NCBI GenBank assembly: GCA_039602395.1
Contig: JBCNJP010000003.1
Coordinates: 64,718,278-64,782,277, forward strand
Direction of reading: 5' to 3'
DNA: 64,000 bases
Origin: Deinandra increscens subsp. villosa
Lineage: Eukaryota; Streptophyta; Magnoliopsida; Asterales; Asteraceae
Below the pieces are notes generated by a model, which made no database searches, was not told the DNA's origin, and saw only the letters and a list, made by a program, of their open reading frames with translations. Position 1 is the first letter of the stretch. Each line of letters opens with the position of its first letter. Shown piece by piece: positions 20,061-32,378 of this stretch. A program made the translations under genes and the position numbers.

Positions 20061-22342
20061 TGGTTAATTCCAATAAATCGGGGAGAAATTTTTCTGATTA
20101 TTGAACTGGACTATTGAGCCTAGTTAGGCCCGTTAGGCCCATTTATGGATTCGTGGCTGATAAAGGCCCAATTCAAATACCCGATGTCCGGATAAGTTGT
20201 CAAAAGTATTCTGGGTGATTTTTATGCGATTGGAAATGTTGTGGAGCAATGTAAGCTAAATTGGGGTGTAAACTGGCTAAGTTCGTTGTCTAATCGGTAA
20301 ACGTGCCGGATAACCGTATGTTAATGTAAGTACGCTGGTTCGAGTGATTATGAAAATGGATATATTAACAAGGTCGTTAATATTTGCCAGAAAGTCTATT
20401 CAGATGTTTACATAAGGTGTGTGCGAACGGAAACGGCAAACGGCGCTTAACGCGCGTAAGTCACCGGCAGCGACAGAATAGTCATTGATGCTGAATTAGA
20501 GTGTTTGGAAGTGCCGGATACTTGATCATTGATGTTCTGATCGTTAGAAAGGATAACCGTAGGAACCGGTGCAAGAAACGGTGAAATTGGTAAATCGTTC
20601 AGTTATGCGAGAATAACCGAAATTGACCGTTTAATTGTTTAAGATGGTTTTAGCGACCCTACAAGGTTATAGATATTTTTCTAAGTGTTTAATAAGAATT
20701 ACAGTCGTGGAGATACGTTCGGCTCGCAAAACTGAGCTAAACGGGACACGCGCTGTATATGCGCTTTATACCGCGTGTTTAACCGGATATTGACCAGATT
20801 ATATTTAATCTGACGTTTTAAGTATTCCGAGGATGTTTATACGGGTTTTATAATATTTCAATCATGTCGGGTTTATCGTGGTACATTTACATGGCATTTA
20901 CAGATTAACGTTTCAGAAAAACGCGGTACATAACTGATAGTTTGGTTGTGGTCCACTCAATTTCTATCCAAGTATAAATGATCTTTTTTTGTCTTTTTTT
21001 CCCATTATCATCCAAACACACAAACACACTTGTGTGTGTGCGCTCAAGAGACCGAGAGAGCCTAAGGCTTCCCCCCTCATTTTCCAGCGACTTTCCCAGG
21101 CGGCGGTGGCGGTTTCTGGCAGAGGGGACAGCGGCGCCACGATGGCGGCCGGGCTTTTCACCTTCTTTCTTCTTCTCCTTCGATCCTCTACCCGAACCCA
21201 CGCTTCCCGAATTGATTTCAGGGCCCGACGACACCAAAAACAGCCACAGCAGGGGCGGCATCTAGGGTTCCATCGTAGGAGCAGCGGCGGCGCCCCTTTT
21301 TTGCCCATCTCGCGACTCCGAAGACCTTTTCTTTCAGCCGCATTCTCTCCCGAGTTCACCCTCACTGGCGGCGGCTAGGGTTTCTAGTGGTGGTTACAAC
21401 ATGCGGCGCAGGTTCGGCGACCTTCCCGGTTGCGAAGTGGGGCTCTCAGTCACTATACGGTAAGGTTATGGTTCAGTTATCATAGTTTTCTTTCATTCCA
21501 GCGTGTATCCTTTTTCTAAAGGTTCGATTCCTAAATGCATGTGCAGATCCTTGGGGTTTTGTTGGTATTTGGTAATGTTTAAGATGACGGTGGTGGCGGC
21601 TCACGGCATTGGAAGTCCGATCGGCGGCGGCCATGGCCTCCGGCCGCTAGGACTATGATATTGATGGTGGTTGTTTGTTAGTTTGAGCCTATAAATGTTT
21701 TTTGAGTGAGTTGGATGAAATTTGGGGGCTAAACCGAGTTAACTCGGTACCGAGTCAACCGAGTTGACTCAGTAAGCGATTCTGGTCAACATCTTTGACT
21801 GGTCAAACAAGGTCAACACAGAATACCGACCCCGGGGAAATGATCGTGGCGAAAAACTTTATGGAACGAAGTACTCGTGGGTCAAATTTGGTTATGTTAC
21901 GAGAATTATGGTTAACCGGGTCCGGGTTCGCAAACCGACCAGAAGGTATAACCGTGTTGTTATATTGTGGTAGTTTTAATGATAGTAGTGGATAAACGAC
22001 GTGTGAGGAACAAATTGAAAACCCGAAACTATTATCGTAAATAAAAGGATGATAACAAAAGAAAATTATATATAAGGTTTTGGTCGTGGTTTTAAGTGAA
22101 TAAGAATCATAGAGATATGATTAATAAATGTTATCATTTTATAAAAACTTTGGTTTTTATGATAATAGTAATATTGAGGTTACTTGAATAAAAATATATC
22201 ATTTTTGTGATAATAAAACCTATCATTTCATGTGAAATGTAAACGAGTAAACCTATATATAAAAGTTATTATTTTATGTAAAACCCTATAAGATTTTATA
22301 AAACATAAAATCAGATAAAGACAAAGGTTTATAAATATATGA
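20061..22342 (+). other. Unassigned 2.3 kb, LTR-like
   Basis: No gene is supported. From about 20972 there is a TATA-like GTATAAATG, then a CT-rich leader with (TG)n and a GC-rich block (21060-21400). Overlapping open frames on both strands of that block show no domain. An LTR of an unrecognised gypsy element is the best guess. A palindromic block lies at 21734-21771. Confidence 0.35.
21734..21771. repeat. Overlapping palindromes
   Basis: CCGAGTTAACTCGG, then CTCGGTACCGAG overlapping it, then CCGAGTTGACTCAG. These are near-perfect self-complementary words in tandem. Confidence 0.7.
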
Positions 22343-23646
22343 TGTGACAACCCAACTTTCCAGGTGATTCCTGGCTAACACAAACATATGTTATTACAAA
22401 CATTGATACAAACATTCATGCATGACATCAAACACATAATTAGGGTTGGCGTGTCCGTCACTACACGGGCATTTGCACATAAGTCTAGACGTCGGTGAAT
22501 TAACTTAAAAAACACGATCTTCATACACGATCCATGATTTCATGTGAACAAGACGTTCTATGATTTCATGTGAAACTACATGTATCTTCAATGATTATAT
22601 GCAAAACATTTATAACTTTATGGGACGTACTTTATGTAAATCGTTGCATGACTTTGTAGTTCACATTTCATTGATTTTATGTGAATTATATACTTATGAT
22701 TCCATAATTATAATTTTTTATTATTGGTTTATTTATTTAACTATACAATACCATGCGTTTTATAAAATAAATGGATTTTCGTAGTACGAGTATTTTATAA
22801 CGTTATGTTGGTTAGTTATTGGTTAAGTATTCTAAACCTTAAGGGACTAATCTAGCCATTTCATAAACTTGATTCTTTTTAACTAAAGCCTGGAGGGACT
22901 GATTCTGCCATTTGACCAAAGTTGATTTTAAATATCAAAAAAAAAAGAAAAAAAAAAGAAAGAACACCGTCGCTCCTTTATTTCTGGCCGACTTTTGTTC
23001 CTTCTTAATCGACTACGGCAAAAGAATCGGTAACCCTCATAACCACGATTCGATTTAATCATCATCACCCTCCTAAGCACATTTGTTTTGGCGTTCACCT
23101 CTCTCAAATCCTCACGAGAAACCGATACTGAACACCCGATCTTCGATTGTTGTTTTGCTCACTACCGTTGCTTCTGTCATCGGAGTTGCACCACCATCCA
23201 GCCACCTTTGGTTGTTGTTCAACATTCACAGAACACAAGGAAAACAGCAGTGAGAGCATCGCTTGGGTACTCGGGACGGTTCGAGTCGTCATCCGGGTTC
23301 GAGTTCATCGTTTTCATTCACGAGTTTCGTTTTCACTTTTATACAATTTATGTGAGCGTTCCATTCTTTTCACGCATACATGATAGTCGATTACAAACCT
23401 CTGTAAATGTTTCGGTGTACATCAATGGGGATTGGGAACGGTAGGGTTTATGGGTAAAGAAGATGACACTGGACTGTACATGTTTAATAATTCATTTGCT
23501 GGTAAAAACCCAAAACATTCTAGTGTCTCAATGGTTGGGCGCATGGTTGTTGAACGGGACGTCTCGTGTTCGATCCATCCGGCCGCCATTTCTTTTTATC
23601 CAAATCTCGATTACCAAGTCCTAGTTAAATGGTTAGGATCTAATTA
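22343..23646 (+). repeat. Outer element 5' LTR, first part
   Basis: It starts TGTGACAACCCAACTTTCC, the same as 53362. A poly(A)-rich stretch lies at 22938-22960 and a gene-leader-like CT/CA-rich region at 23000-23300, which gives spurious ORFs. It breaks at the AATTA duplication (23642-23646). Confidence 0.8.
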
Positions 23647-26446
23647 TTTCTGAAACAAAACTAAACAACAACTCGTAAGTGATAGTTAATATAATAACTA
23701 TACTTATTTTACGTATTTGAAAGAATGGGGAATGCATATTTATATGATATATGTGCTATACATGAGTTATATGTATACATGCATGATAATATACGCGAAT
23801 ACGTAGTTGCAAAGTTGAGAAACGGATAAATATGTGTTTATGTGATTAACATGTTAAAATGTTAAGAAATGTGTATTTGAAGTTATAACAATAAACTATG
23901 CATACGGTAAGTGTTTATCGGGTTAGATTATTAAGAAAGAAAAAAATTACATGTTTATATGTTAAATATATGTTATTTGAATGATTAGTCACCATGCTAG
24001 GTGTCAATTCTCATGCTAGGTGTCAATTCTCATGCTTAGTCACTAGGACACTTGTAAGAAGCATGTGAGACACTCTTGGCTATAAATAGACCATGGATCC
24101 ATCCATTTTTCCTTGCTAATTCACCTAAAATCAACCTAAAACCTCTAAGAAACCTCAAGAACACCAAGAACACTCTAGCTTGCATTTTTGAAGATTCAAA
24201 GGGAGTTAGGAGCCCATCTTCTGGAATAGATCAGCTTAAGGTATGTTTAACATAAGCCTTCAACTAGTTTTATGATTCATAACACTTAGATATGCCTTTT
24301 AAGAATAATGCAAGATTAAGATTCTTGAACATGTTTTGTTGAGATTGGGAGTTCTAGTGGGAATCATGGGTTGAAATTTGGTATGACGCCTTAGAATAAC
24401 ATGTTTTAAGAAAGCCTTAAGTTAATTCATGTTTAAATAAAGTTTGGTATGGTTTCACCATGTTGGTTTATCAAGAACAAGTAAACCAAGAACAAGAACA
24501 TAAACATTGGTGCTTTGATCATAGTAATTCCGCCTCCTGGTCGTGATAATGCCTATACGGTCGGTCATGATCATCACCAAACCAAAACACAAATATGGGT
24601 GATATCTCATAGTAATCCCGCCTCCTGTTCATGATAACGCCTATACGGTCGGTCATGAGAATCACTCATTAAGGGCATAAAGGCTTGGGCAAGGGTAATG
24701 ATATTCAAGTTAAAACATGGGTTTTGATAAAGTATTGAATGTACCGAGTTACTCGGATATCTAGAAGTTGGTGCTGACTGGAAGGGTGGCGCCTGTACAC
24801 TGGGGTTTCTGGCATAGTGACATTGTCGCATAAATCCCAACTAAGACATGGCATACGCTTCACTGGGCGATCCCAGAGTGAGCGTTTACTTATAGGAATG
24901 CACCTCTTCATAAGTACCACTAAAAGAATACTTTTTCCCATAAGGGGCAAAACGGTTATCTAGACAAATGGATGTTAAACCAACAAGGGATTGGGTTTAA
25001 TATAAAGGGGTTAGCCTTAATGACCGCTTGTAACCTTTAGGATGTCTTGATAGGGACATTACGTTAAAGCCGTTAAGAAACTGATTCACGAGGACTTAAC
25101 CCAAGAATAATTGCTTCGCAAAGCTAAGGTGAGTTCTATGAGCCCACTTTTAAAATGTTTTAAATGACTTAAACGTTTTTGGGCTGGCATACATACTGTG
25201 TTATGAAAAGTGTTTCCAAATGCTTATAAGTGTTGTTAAGTGTTATTGTCCATTTGGATTGACTATGTGATATTATGCATGTGAATTAAGTATGATGTGT
25301 TATGTGCTATACTCTGCTTTGATATTAAATGTCTAAGTGATGAGGGAATTGTTAATAGACGTATAGTGAGTATGTAGGTATATACGAGAACTAGTGATAC
25401 ATTTGCTTTATATATTATGTGGTGGATACGCCGCTGGTATTTCCTATATATAAGCATAATAATTATAGTTACCCGGTATATCAGTAGTGTATAAACTCTA
25501 GTGGTAAATTGGGAAATGATCATTAGTTGCAATATATGAATACATTATCACTGTCTACCAATAAACCCAAGGCTCTTAGATATTTGATTAAGGGCAGGTA
25601 GTGGTATTGTGGAGGTTGGGGATTGCTAGTAAGATACTCGTTATTGAATGGGTTGAACAGGTTAAGTAAAGCAATCCGTAAGGTCATGGAGTGGATAGTA
25701 CAGATGGGGCTCATGAAATAGGGAGACAAAAAGGGTAGTATTTCTCTAGCCGGTGTACGGAAGGGCCTACGTAAGGTAGTGAGACTGGCCATATCGGGAT
25801 GCCTGGATGGGAAGGATCTGTTTGACAGTCGACAATACTATCCTACCCTAAGGTGTACTTGATAACCACAAGTGACCAGAGATTCTTTAGGCTGCTCCGG
25901 GGTAGCAGATAAAGAATAAGGCATAGCAAGACGTTGCTAGTGCAAGGAATATTGAATTAACTAGGGAGGTTTATGGGATTGATGTTCCTGTTTGAATAGA
26001 TTCCTGGTTATGTGTAAATTTTGATGTGTTGCATAATTCTGTTATGTTTTATACTTGTTAAAAGTTTACTAATGGGGTCAAGAAGACCCGGGAGAACTTG
26101 ATTTGTCTTGCAGATCAAGAAAGAGTTTTTAGAAACTTAGAACTCACCAGTGTAAGCTGACTTTTTAAGTATGTATGTCAGGTGATGGTGAGACTTCTGG
26201 AAGTAAGGATAGGACTTTGGTGATAAAGAAATGAATGGGCAAATTACCAAGAGGAAGCTTGTTGGACTGTTGGCATAGACCTAGATAGTTAAAGTTTATG
26301 TAATATTTAGTTTACTATTGTACCTTGGCAATACGAATAAAGTTTTTAATATTTCCGCTGCGTTGGTATCTCTGTTATACCTTGTGTTCTTGTGTAAATC
26401 CGACACGTGACCCCTCCTGGAGCCAAGTCTGGGTGTGGGCGTCACA
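23647..26446 (+). repeat. Inner Tekay 5' LTR
   Basis: From 23670 to 26446 it matches the 3' LTR closely. The first 23 bases do not match, although the spacing from AATTA is the same. It ends GGGCGTCACA. A donor-like site (25129) and an acceptor-like TTGTCTTGCAG (26103-26113) lie inside. Confidence 0.9.
25129..26113 (+). promoter_or_regulatory. Intron-like module in the Tekay LTR
   Basis: GCTAAG/GTGAGTTC and TTGTCTTGCAG are 985 bp apart. GAACTCACC lies at 26140-26148, just after the acceptor, and can pair with GGTGAGTTC. The 3' LTR has the same sites. Confidence 0.45.
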
Positions 26447-26449
26447 AGT

Positions 26450-26462
26450 TGGTATCAGAGCC
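26450..26462 (+). other. Primer-binding site, initiator tRNA-Met
   Basis: TGGTATCAGAGCC, three bases after the LTR end. Confidence 0.9.
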
Positions 26463-26982
26463 TTGGTTTAAGAGATTTAGGTACTATTACGGTATCTAGA
26501 CTTAAACTAGGACTCTGGGGAGACAAAGTAGACTAAGATAAGAGGTATAGGTGCCAGCCAGGATAGTTATGCCCAAAACAATAAGGTTGCATTGGGAACA
26601 TAATAAGTAGGACTTAGGGTATAGGAGTATGGAAGGTACCGTATTGCAATTAGCTACTGCAATTTGATATTGACCTTATGAATATATCCTAAGTACTATC
26701 CATTGTGTGGCCGAATGTGGAGTAAGTCATTTGACGGTAAGATACTTGGTCAATGACCTGAGAGAACTTTTTGAAAGAGGATTTAGAAACTGTTTTTGAT
26801 TTAGAGTAACCGGTAAAAGTAGAAAAGAAAAGTGTGGACACTAGGAAGGAGTGTGTGAAAAGTAACTGGGTTTTTGAACGCATCATAACTATGTAATTGT
26901 ATGACGTCTGCACTTATCTAATTGTTATGCCTTCAAAATTCAGATACTCGACTCACACGAATTCTGACATGTCTGTAGGAAT

Positions 26983-28001
26983 ATGGTAAGAAACGGACAA
27001 GGAGATAGGAGGGTCGGTAGACCACTGGGTTCTGGAAGACGAGCGCGTGTGAATCCTGAACCCGTGAATAATGTTGGAGCTAATGCATTCACTGATGAGC
27101 AAAGAGCGGCTATAGCCGCCGAGGTAACTCAAGTATGTCAAGAGGCATTACCTAATCTGATAGCTCAACTCCAAGGAGCTGCCGGTGGAGCTGCCGGTGG
27201 AGGTGCCGGAGGTGCTGGAGGAGCTGCAGGGGGAGAAGGTGATGCTAACGCAGATGAAGGGAATGTAGTTCCAGACTTCCAGGAGGCCGAGGATGTTCTT
27301 TTAAATCTTTTAGTGGATGTAGGCCTCCATCCTTTGAAGGAAAAAGGGATGCAAGTTTGACTGTTCGATGGATTCGAGAAATGGAAGCCGTCATTAGCAT
27401 TAGTGAATGTCGTGCGGACTAAGCTGTGAAGTATGCAGCTCATTTCTTTGTTGGCGAAGCGTTGTTTTGGTGGGACTCAATCTTACAGGCTCGAACTGAG
27501 GAAGCCATTGCAGCTATGCGATGGAATGATTTAAAGGATCTAGTGATGAGTAAGTTTTGCCCAAAAAGTGAGCTAGAGAAGATGGAAATCAACTTTCTGA
27601 AGTTTGAAGCGGGAAACTTGACTCACGAGGAATTCACTAGTAAGTTTGACAAGATGTCAAGATTGGTGCCAAGGTTGGTAACACCTGAGGAGGAAAAGGT
27701 GAAAAGGTACGTGCAGGCTCTTCCTGCAGCAGTGAGAAAGATAGTGAAGTCTCATGCTCCTAAGACGCACCAAGAGGCAATTGACCTTAGCGCCACACTT
27801 TATAAAGAAGAATATGGTGAGGAAGGTAGACTAGGCGAATCAAAGAGGAAGTGGTTGGAAGAGGAAGGAAGTTCGAAGAAGGGTGGCAGATATCACCGTA
27901 AGAAACCTAAGTATAATTCTAAAGGCAGGCGATCTAACTGTCCTAAGTGTGGTAAGAATCATTCGGGAGAGTGTAGGCTGGGAGAAAATAAGTGTTATTG
28001 A
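26983..28001 (+). pseudogene. Inner Tekay gag, interrupted
   Basis: ATG at 26983 starts an Arg-rich N-terminus, then a Gly/Ala low-complexity stretch (about residues 66-85). A one-base deletion near 27293 shifts the frame, and a TAA at 27419-27421 replaces a Gln codon. From 27426 the Gag core is intact, with a YAAHFFVGEALFWWDS block, a LVMSKFCPKSELEKMEINF block and a SRLVPRLVTPEEEKVKRYV block. It ends in a basic region with a first Cys/His knuckle (NCPKCGKNHSGEC). Copia-1 splits the following knuckle, and the frame goes on at 40878. Gag is the structural protein of the particle. Confidence 0.9.
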
Positions 28002-28347
28002 AAATGCGTGAGCATCGGATCGTCTACTCGATCTAGCTAATCGGACATCAAAACGTAATTAACCGATTAATTATTGATCAACGAAGAACAATTACAACCA
28101 GTAAACACTCAGAAATAGACTCAGAGAATACACACTCAGAAACACACACTTGACAGATCTCACTTGCTCAGAAGTCTTCCAAATACAAAGACCAAACATC
28201 TATATATACTAGCTGGTCCGAGCTTCGGCCGAACCTCAGGTTCGGCCAGTCCGAACTTCAGGTTCGAACCTAGTTCGGCCAGACCTAGTTGACTTGATCT
28301 TTGAACTTGCTTGATACTTCACATGATGCACATATCAGGTATTAACA
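27999..28347 (-). repeat. Copia-1 3' LTR
   Basis: Plus-strand ends are TGAAAATGCG and GTATTAACA. Next to it is CTCCCCCTC, on the minus strand the polypurine tract GAGGGGGAG (28350-28358). Similar tracts recur at about 28408 and 28461. Confidence 0.9.
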
Positions 28348-28523
28348 AACTCCCCCTCGTCGTGTGTAGTATCTCTTCAACATCATCAACATTGTATCTT
28401 CAATCAGGCTCCCCCTCAAGTGTAGAATTCGTTCGTTCAATGAAATAATTCTTCAAACAAACTCCTCCTCAACTCGATCGTAGCTTGATCTTGAATACTT
28501 GATGACATTTTAGTGTATCTCTG

Positions 28524-31303
28524 TGTCACAACCCCAAATTTTCAGGTCAATTTTTTTTATTTTATTTATTTTATGACCGTTTGATCGCCGTCTAAACTAC
28601 CGCCTTCGATCCGTATCAATACCAACATGAGTTAAGACTTTTTCTTTGGAATAGATTTATTATTTTCATCCGTGAGCACTAGCCTAGTCGGCTTAGGTAA
28701 GAAAGACACCCGGTTCATAAAAAGCTTAAGACTTAGTTAATAGACACGCGATCCTACACTACCTAGTGTATAAAAAAAAACATCCTAATACCATTTTAAA
28801 TTACTACATAATATTTTCTATCTAAATAACTCAACTAATTATTTAAGTTAACTAAGTATAATATAATTATGTATGTAATAATTTAATGTACAAATTTTAT
28901 TATTAATAACATAACTACATTTATGAGTAATGAACTACATATGGTATGATTGTATGAATTATAAAATTAAGTTGGTAGAAAAAAAAAACATCCCAAACCC
29001 CCCACCCCAACCGTACGTACACTTGCAAAAACATATCTCATATGCATATTTTTTTCTCATTTTTATTTATTTATTTATTTATTTATTTCTTATTCAAGAT
29101 TCATGAATCTAGGGAAATTCTCCATAATCTTAAACCACCAATCCTCTAATGTTTGTATCCTCCCTAAATCCTTCCATAATATTTGGTGGATCTTCTCAAG
29201 ATCTTGTAGAGATTTTGGCATATCTCTCTCTATCTTCTCCACTCTATTTAAACCCCATCTTCTACTCTACTCAAAACTCACCAAAAACAACCTACTCACT
29301 ACAAGAAAAATCAGTCGAAGTAATGAAAGCTTATTTGTGACCAAGTAGCAAGAATCCACCATCTCCACCACCGTTTTCGATTTTGCATTCTCTCAAGTTA
29401 CGGGTATAACCACTCATCCTCAATTCCATGTAGTCACACTATATCACCTATTAATATTTTACTTCTACTCAACACACCTTAATGTAGAAACACCCTAACG
29501 TAAAAACACTATGATATAAAACGCTTCTTTACACTAAAACCATAGCAATAACAATAGTAGCAAGACTAATGAAAATTATGTGGTCACCAAATTCTCTAAC
29601 GGTGTACATTTTAATATGTGATTTATATAATATACTAAGCTAGCATTTTTGAAAAGCTTGAGAGTTGAACTGTAAATATCAAAATCATAATACTTGCTAG
29701 TGTCATCGGACTTCTCTTGGTAAACTTCAATTTTTATTATTATTATTATACTTAAAATGATAGGTGGTTATTTCTAGCTACAAATACAAGAACAAAAACT
29801 GTAAATATTAAAATCTAGCGTATGGTCCCTCAATCTTTTAATCATATAACACTTGACTTTCTTTCTGGATACTATATTTTTCTTCTATATTTAAAATATC
29901 AAGTTTTGTCACTTGTTGTCATAAGTTACAAGTCTAGCAACTAAAAGTGTAGTTATGGGATCGTGGGAATGAAGCTATATGCGACATTCTGAATATTAGT
30001 ATGATGAATAAAAGATTTATTAAACTGTCATTTTCTATCATAAATTATAAAATCGGGGACTAAAATAGTAATGGAATTCTGGTACACATATATGTCTGCG
30101 ACATTCTGCTCATGTACATAATATTTGACTTCAACTTAATTGTTAATGTTATCATGATTATTTTTACTTAAGTTATCAAGTTATAATAAATAAATAAAAT
30201 TAAACAAAAATTCATGTACACGTAACTAATCAAAGTTTCCTTTTAAATGTATATATACATTTAGTATAAATGTATACACATATATGCATGCGTAAATAAT
30301 TAAACACAATTTCATTCTAGTTTTAAAATAATTACTTAATCACGCTTTTAAACCACGACTTAATTAATCCACTCACACGCACGGGTAGGACGCATCTCGT
30401 ATAAGCTTAGTTATAATTAATAGTGTTATGTTGTGTAAACTAGGAGGCGTTTTAGAGGGTGACCACATTTAGCCATTTCACTTCAGGACCTCGGTGAGTC
30501 TCATAACTCTAAACTCCCCATTTTTACGTAAACTTTTGGGGCAAAATACATGCTCACGAGTCAAACTATTTTTATGGTGTATATTAATGTGTACTTTGTG
30601 CAATCATTAACTCTTTGAGCCACATACATATGTGGGTAGTACTACTTGACATTGGGACCATGGAAAATCCCACCTCTGCACGGTGCTTTCCCCTAAGGTG
30701 AATTGGGGAATACTCGACCATCGGCTAATTTTTGGCTACTTAGTTAACGTTGGTTAACTCGTCGCTTACACCACGTTTTTGCATCATGTATGTATGCCGA
30801 GTAAGTGTAATGTAAACGTGGTTTGCATTTAGACATTTGCTCACCTTGGGGCTGCGGCCTTGAGACGGATTGATTGGTGGATACAAATGTGACATGCTTA
30901 TATATACACCTACTACTTTTGATGCCGGCTATTATTGTGTCAAGTTATGGACTCACTAGCTTTATAGCTAACGTATTATTTTGAGCATGTGTTTCAGGAT
31001 GTTGATTGCTAAGGACTTTAGATGGCTTTTCTAAATATGGATGCTAAAGTACCGCTTAGAAGACCTACCCTCTTTCCTAGAAGACCTCAACACTATTAAT
31101 AAACGACTTATGTTTCTTTATGTTTCGTGATGTATTTGTATTTCCTAAAAACTTGTATTAACTCTGATGTCATGCAAGGGTTCCACCCATTGCCTTATCT
31201 ATTTAAATAAAAATGGTCCTTATGTAGTTGATCCGATGACTTCCGCTGCTCTGAATATGATGCCAGTCGGTCGCATCTCGGTTGTGAAAACCGGGGTGTG
31301 ACA
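28524..31303 (+). repeat. LTR1 of the Tekay derivative (2780 bp)
   Basis: It starts TGTCACAACCCC and ends GGGTGTGACA. Donor-like CG/GTGAGTC is at 30492-30500, and acceptor-like GCATGTGTTTCAG ends at 30997. Confidence 0.9.
30494..30997 (+). promoter_or_regulatory. Intron-like module in LTR1
   Basis: The donor-like and acceptor-like sites are 504 bp apart. GGACTCACT at 30949-30957 pairs with the GTGAGTC of the donor. LTR2 keeps it (34309-34811). Confidence 0.45.
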
Positions 31304-31306
31304 GAT

Positions 31307-31319
31307 TGGTATCAGAGCC
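31307..31319 (+). other. Primer-binding site, initiator tRNA-Met
   Basis: TGGTATCAGAGCC, three bases after LTR1. Confidence 0.9.
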
Positions 31320-31545
31320 GAAGGTTAGCGCGAATTAGGATCAACTTCCTCCTAAGCCCTAACCGTGAACTACTAAGGACCCTGACCTAGGAAGACCTTC
31401 CTAAAACACAAGATGACTTATGAACTTAAACCATGCCTTAGCTAAGATTAATATTTCCAATATTTCAAACAAAAAAAAAACAACAACAAAACTTATACAT
31501 GCATATTCATATCTACCTATGTGTTGAGCTTCTTGTTGTGTAGAA

Positions 31546-32156
31546 AATGGCAGGAAACCAAGATAAAGGAAAGGGAGTTTTGGTTGAGGCGGGGTCATCT
31601 CGCCCAAGTGCTCGCAAGGATATTCTCGAGTACATCAACTTAGGAAATGAGAAAAAATTCGCCCACGGATCCCACCACTCAAAGCAGCAGTGGTTCTCAG
31701 CACCCTCCCGTTAAAAGGTTTAAACGTACCGCGAGAATAAGTGTAAGGCCTCCTGCTGCGAAAGTAAGGAGCCTTTCATCACCGGCACCACCAACACCCA
31801 CTACACCCCGAGCACCTATGACTCTCGCTCCAACGACACAACACCTGCCACTAGACAACACGGATTGGGATGCAGTGGCACGCCATAGTGTACACGGGGG
31901 GTACTCGGCCCGTTTTGAGGACCCCTACGCCTTTGGAAGCTCTAGGTCAAACTTTTCGGTTGAACAAGACCCGTACTTTCATGCAGGACCCGTTGTCATA
32001 AAGACTTCAATAGACTATACCCCTCGAACCCTCCATGAGGCGTCAAAGGCGCGACAAGAACTCCTGGAGAGCCAGACTCGTGAAAACGAGCCTCATGGTG
32101 CCCTGAAGGAAACCAAGCCAGAAGTGAAGAACGTTTACAAAAGACGAAGACATTGA
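31546..32156 (+). pseudogene. Unknown ORF upstream of gag in the Tekay derivative
   Basis: ATG at 31546 (AAAATGGCAG context) opens a frame that would read through if an A run at about 31651-31656 were one base shorter; the downstream frame then stays open to 32156. The total is about 203 codons. The N-terminal part is Ser/Thr/Pro/Arg-rich (residues 35-95), the C-terminal part is charged and ends YKRRRH. No domain is recognised. It lies between the primer-binding site and gag, where standard Tekay elements have only a leader. It may be a captured or lineage-specific protein, or an N-terminal Gag extension. Confidence 0.5.
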
Positions 32157-32378
32157 TTTTTTCCTTGTCTTTTTGTATTCACGTTATTAGCACCGCACTT
32201 TAGACTTTTTGCATGCTCTTTTTCGTTTATCATTAACTATCCTACTAGTACTAGACCACTAGTACAATTTTGGTTTAATCTATCTTTAATTGACTGTTAT
32301 AATTATGAAACTTTGTTATGTCTACCCCTACACTTATATGGTGAAACTTTTACAATTCTAACAGCCACTAATCATATA

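Noticed and set aside
20964..21378. Possible host gene in the GC-rich block (open frames on both strands)
   Set aside because: Overlapping frames on both strands come from GC bias; there is no domain, and the context (TATA-like site, CT-rich leader) fits an LTR.
26441..26470. tRNA-Met gene
   Set aside because: Only the primer-binding segment is present, with no tRNA fold or promoter boxes.
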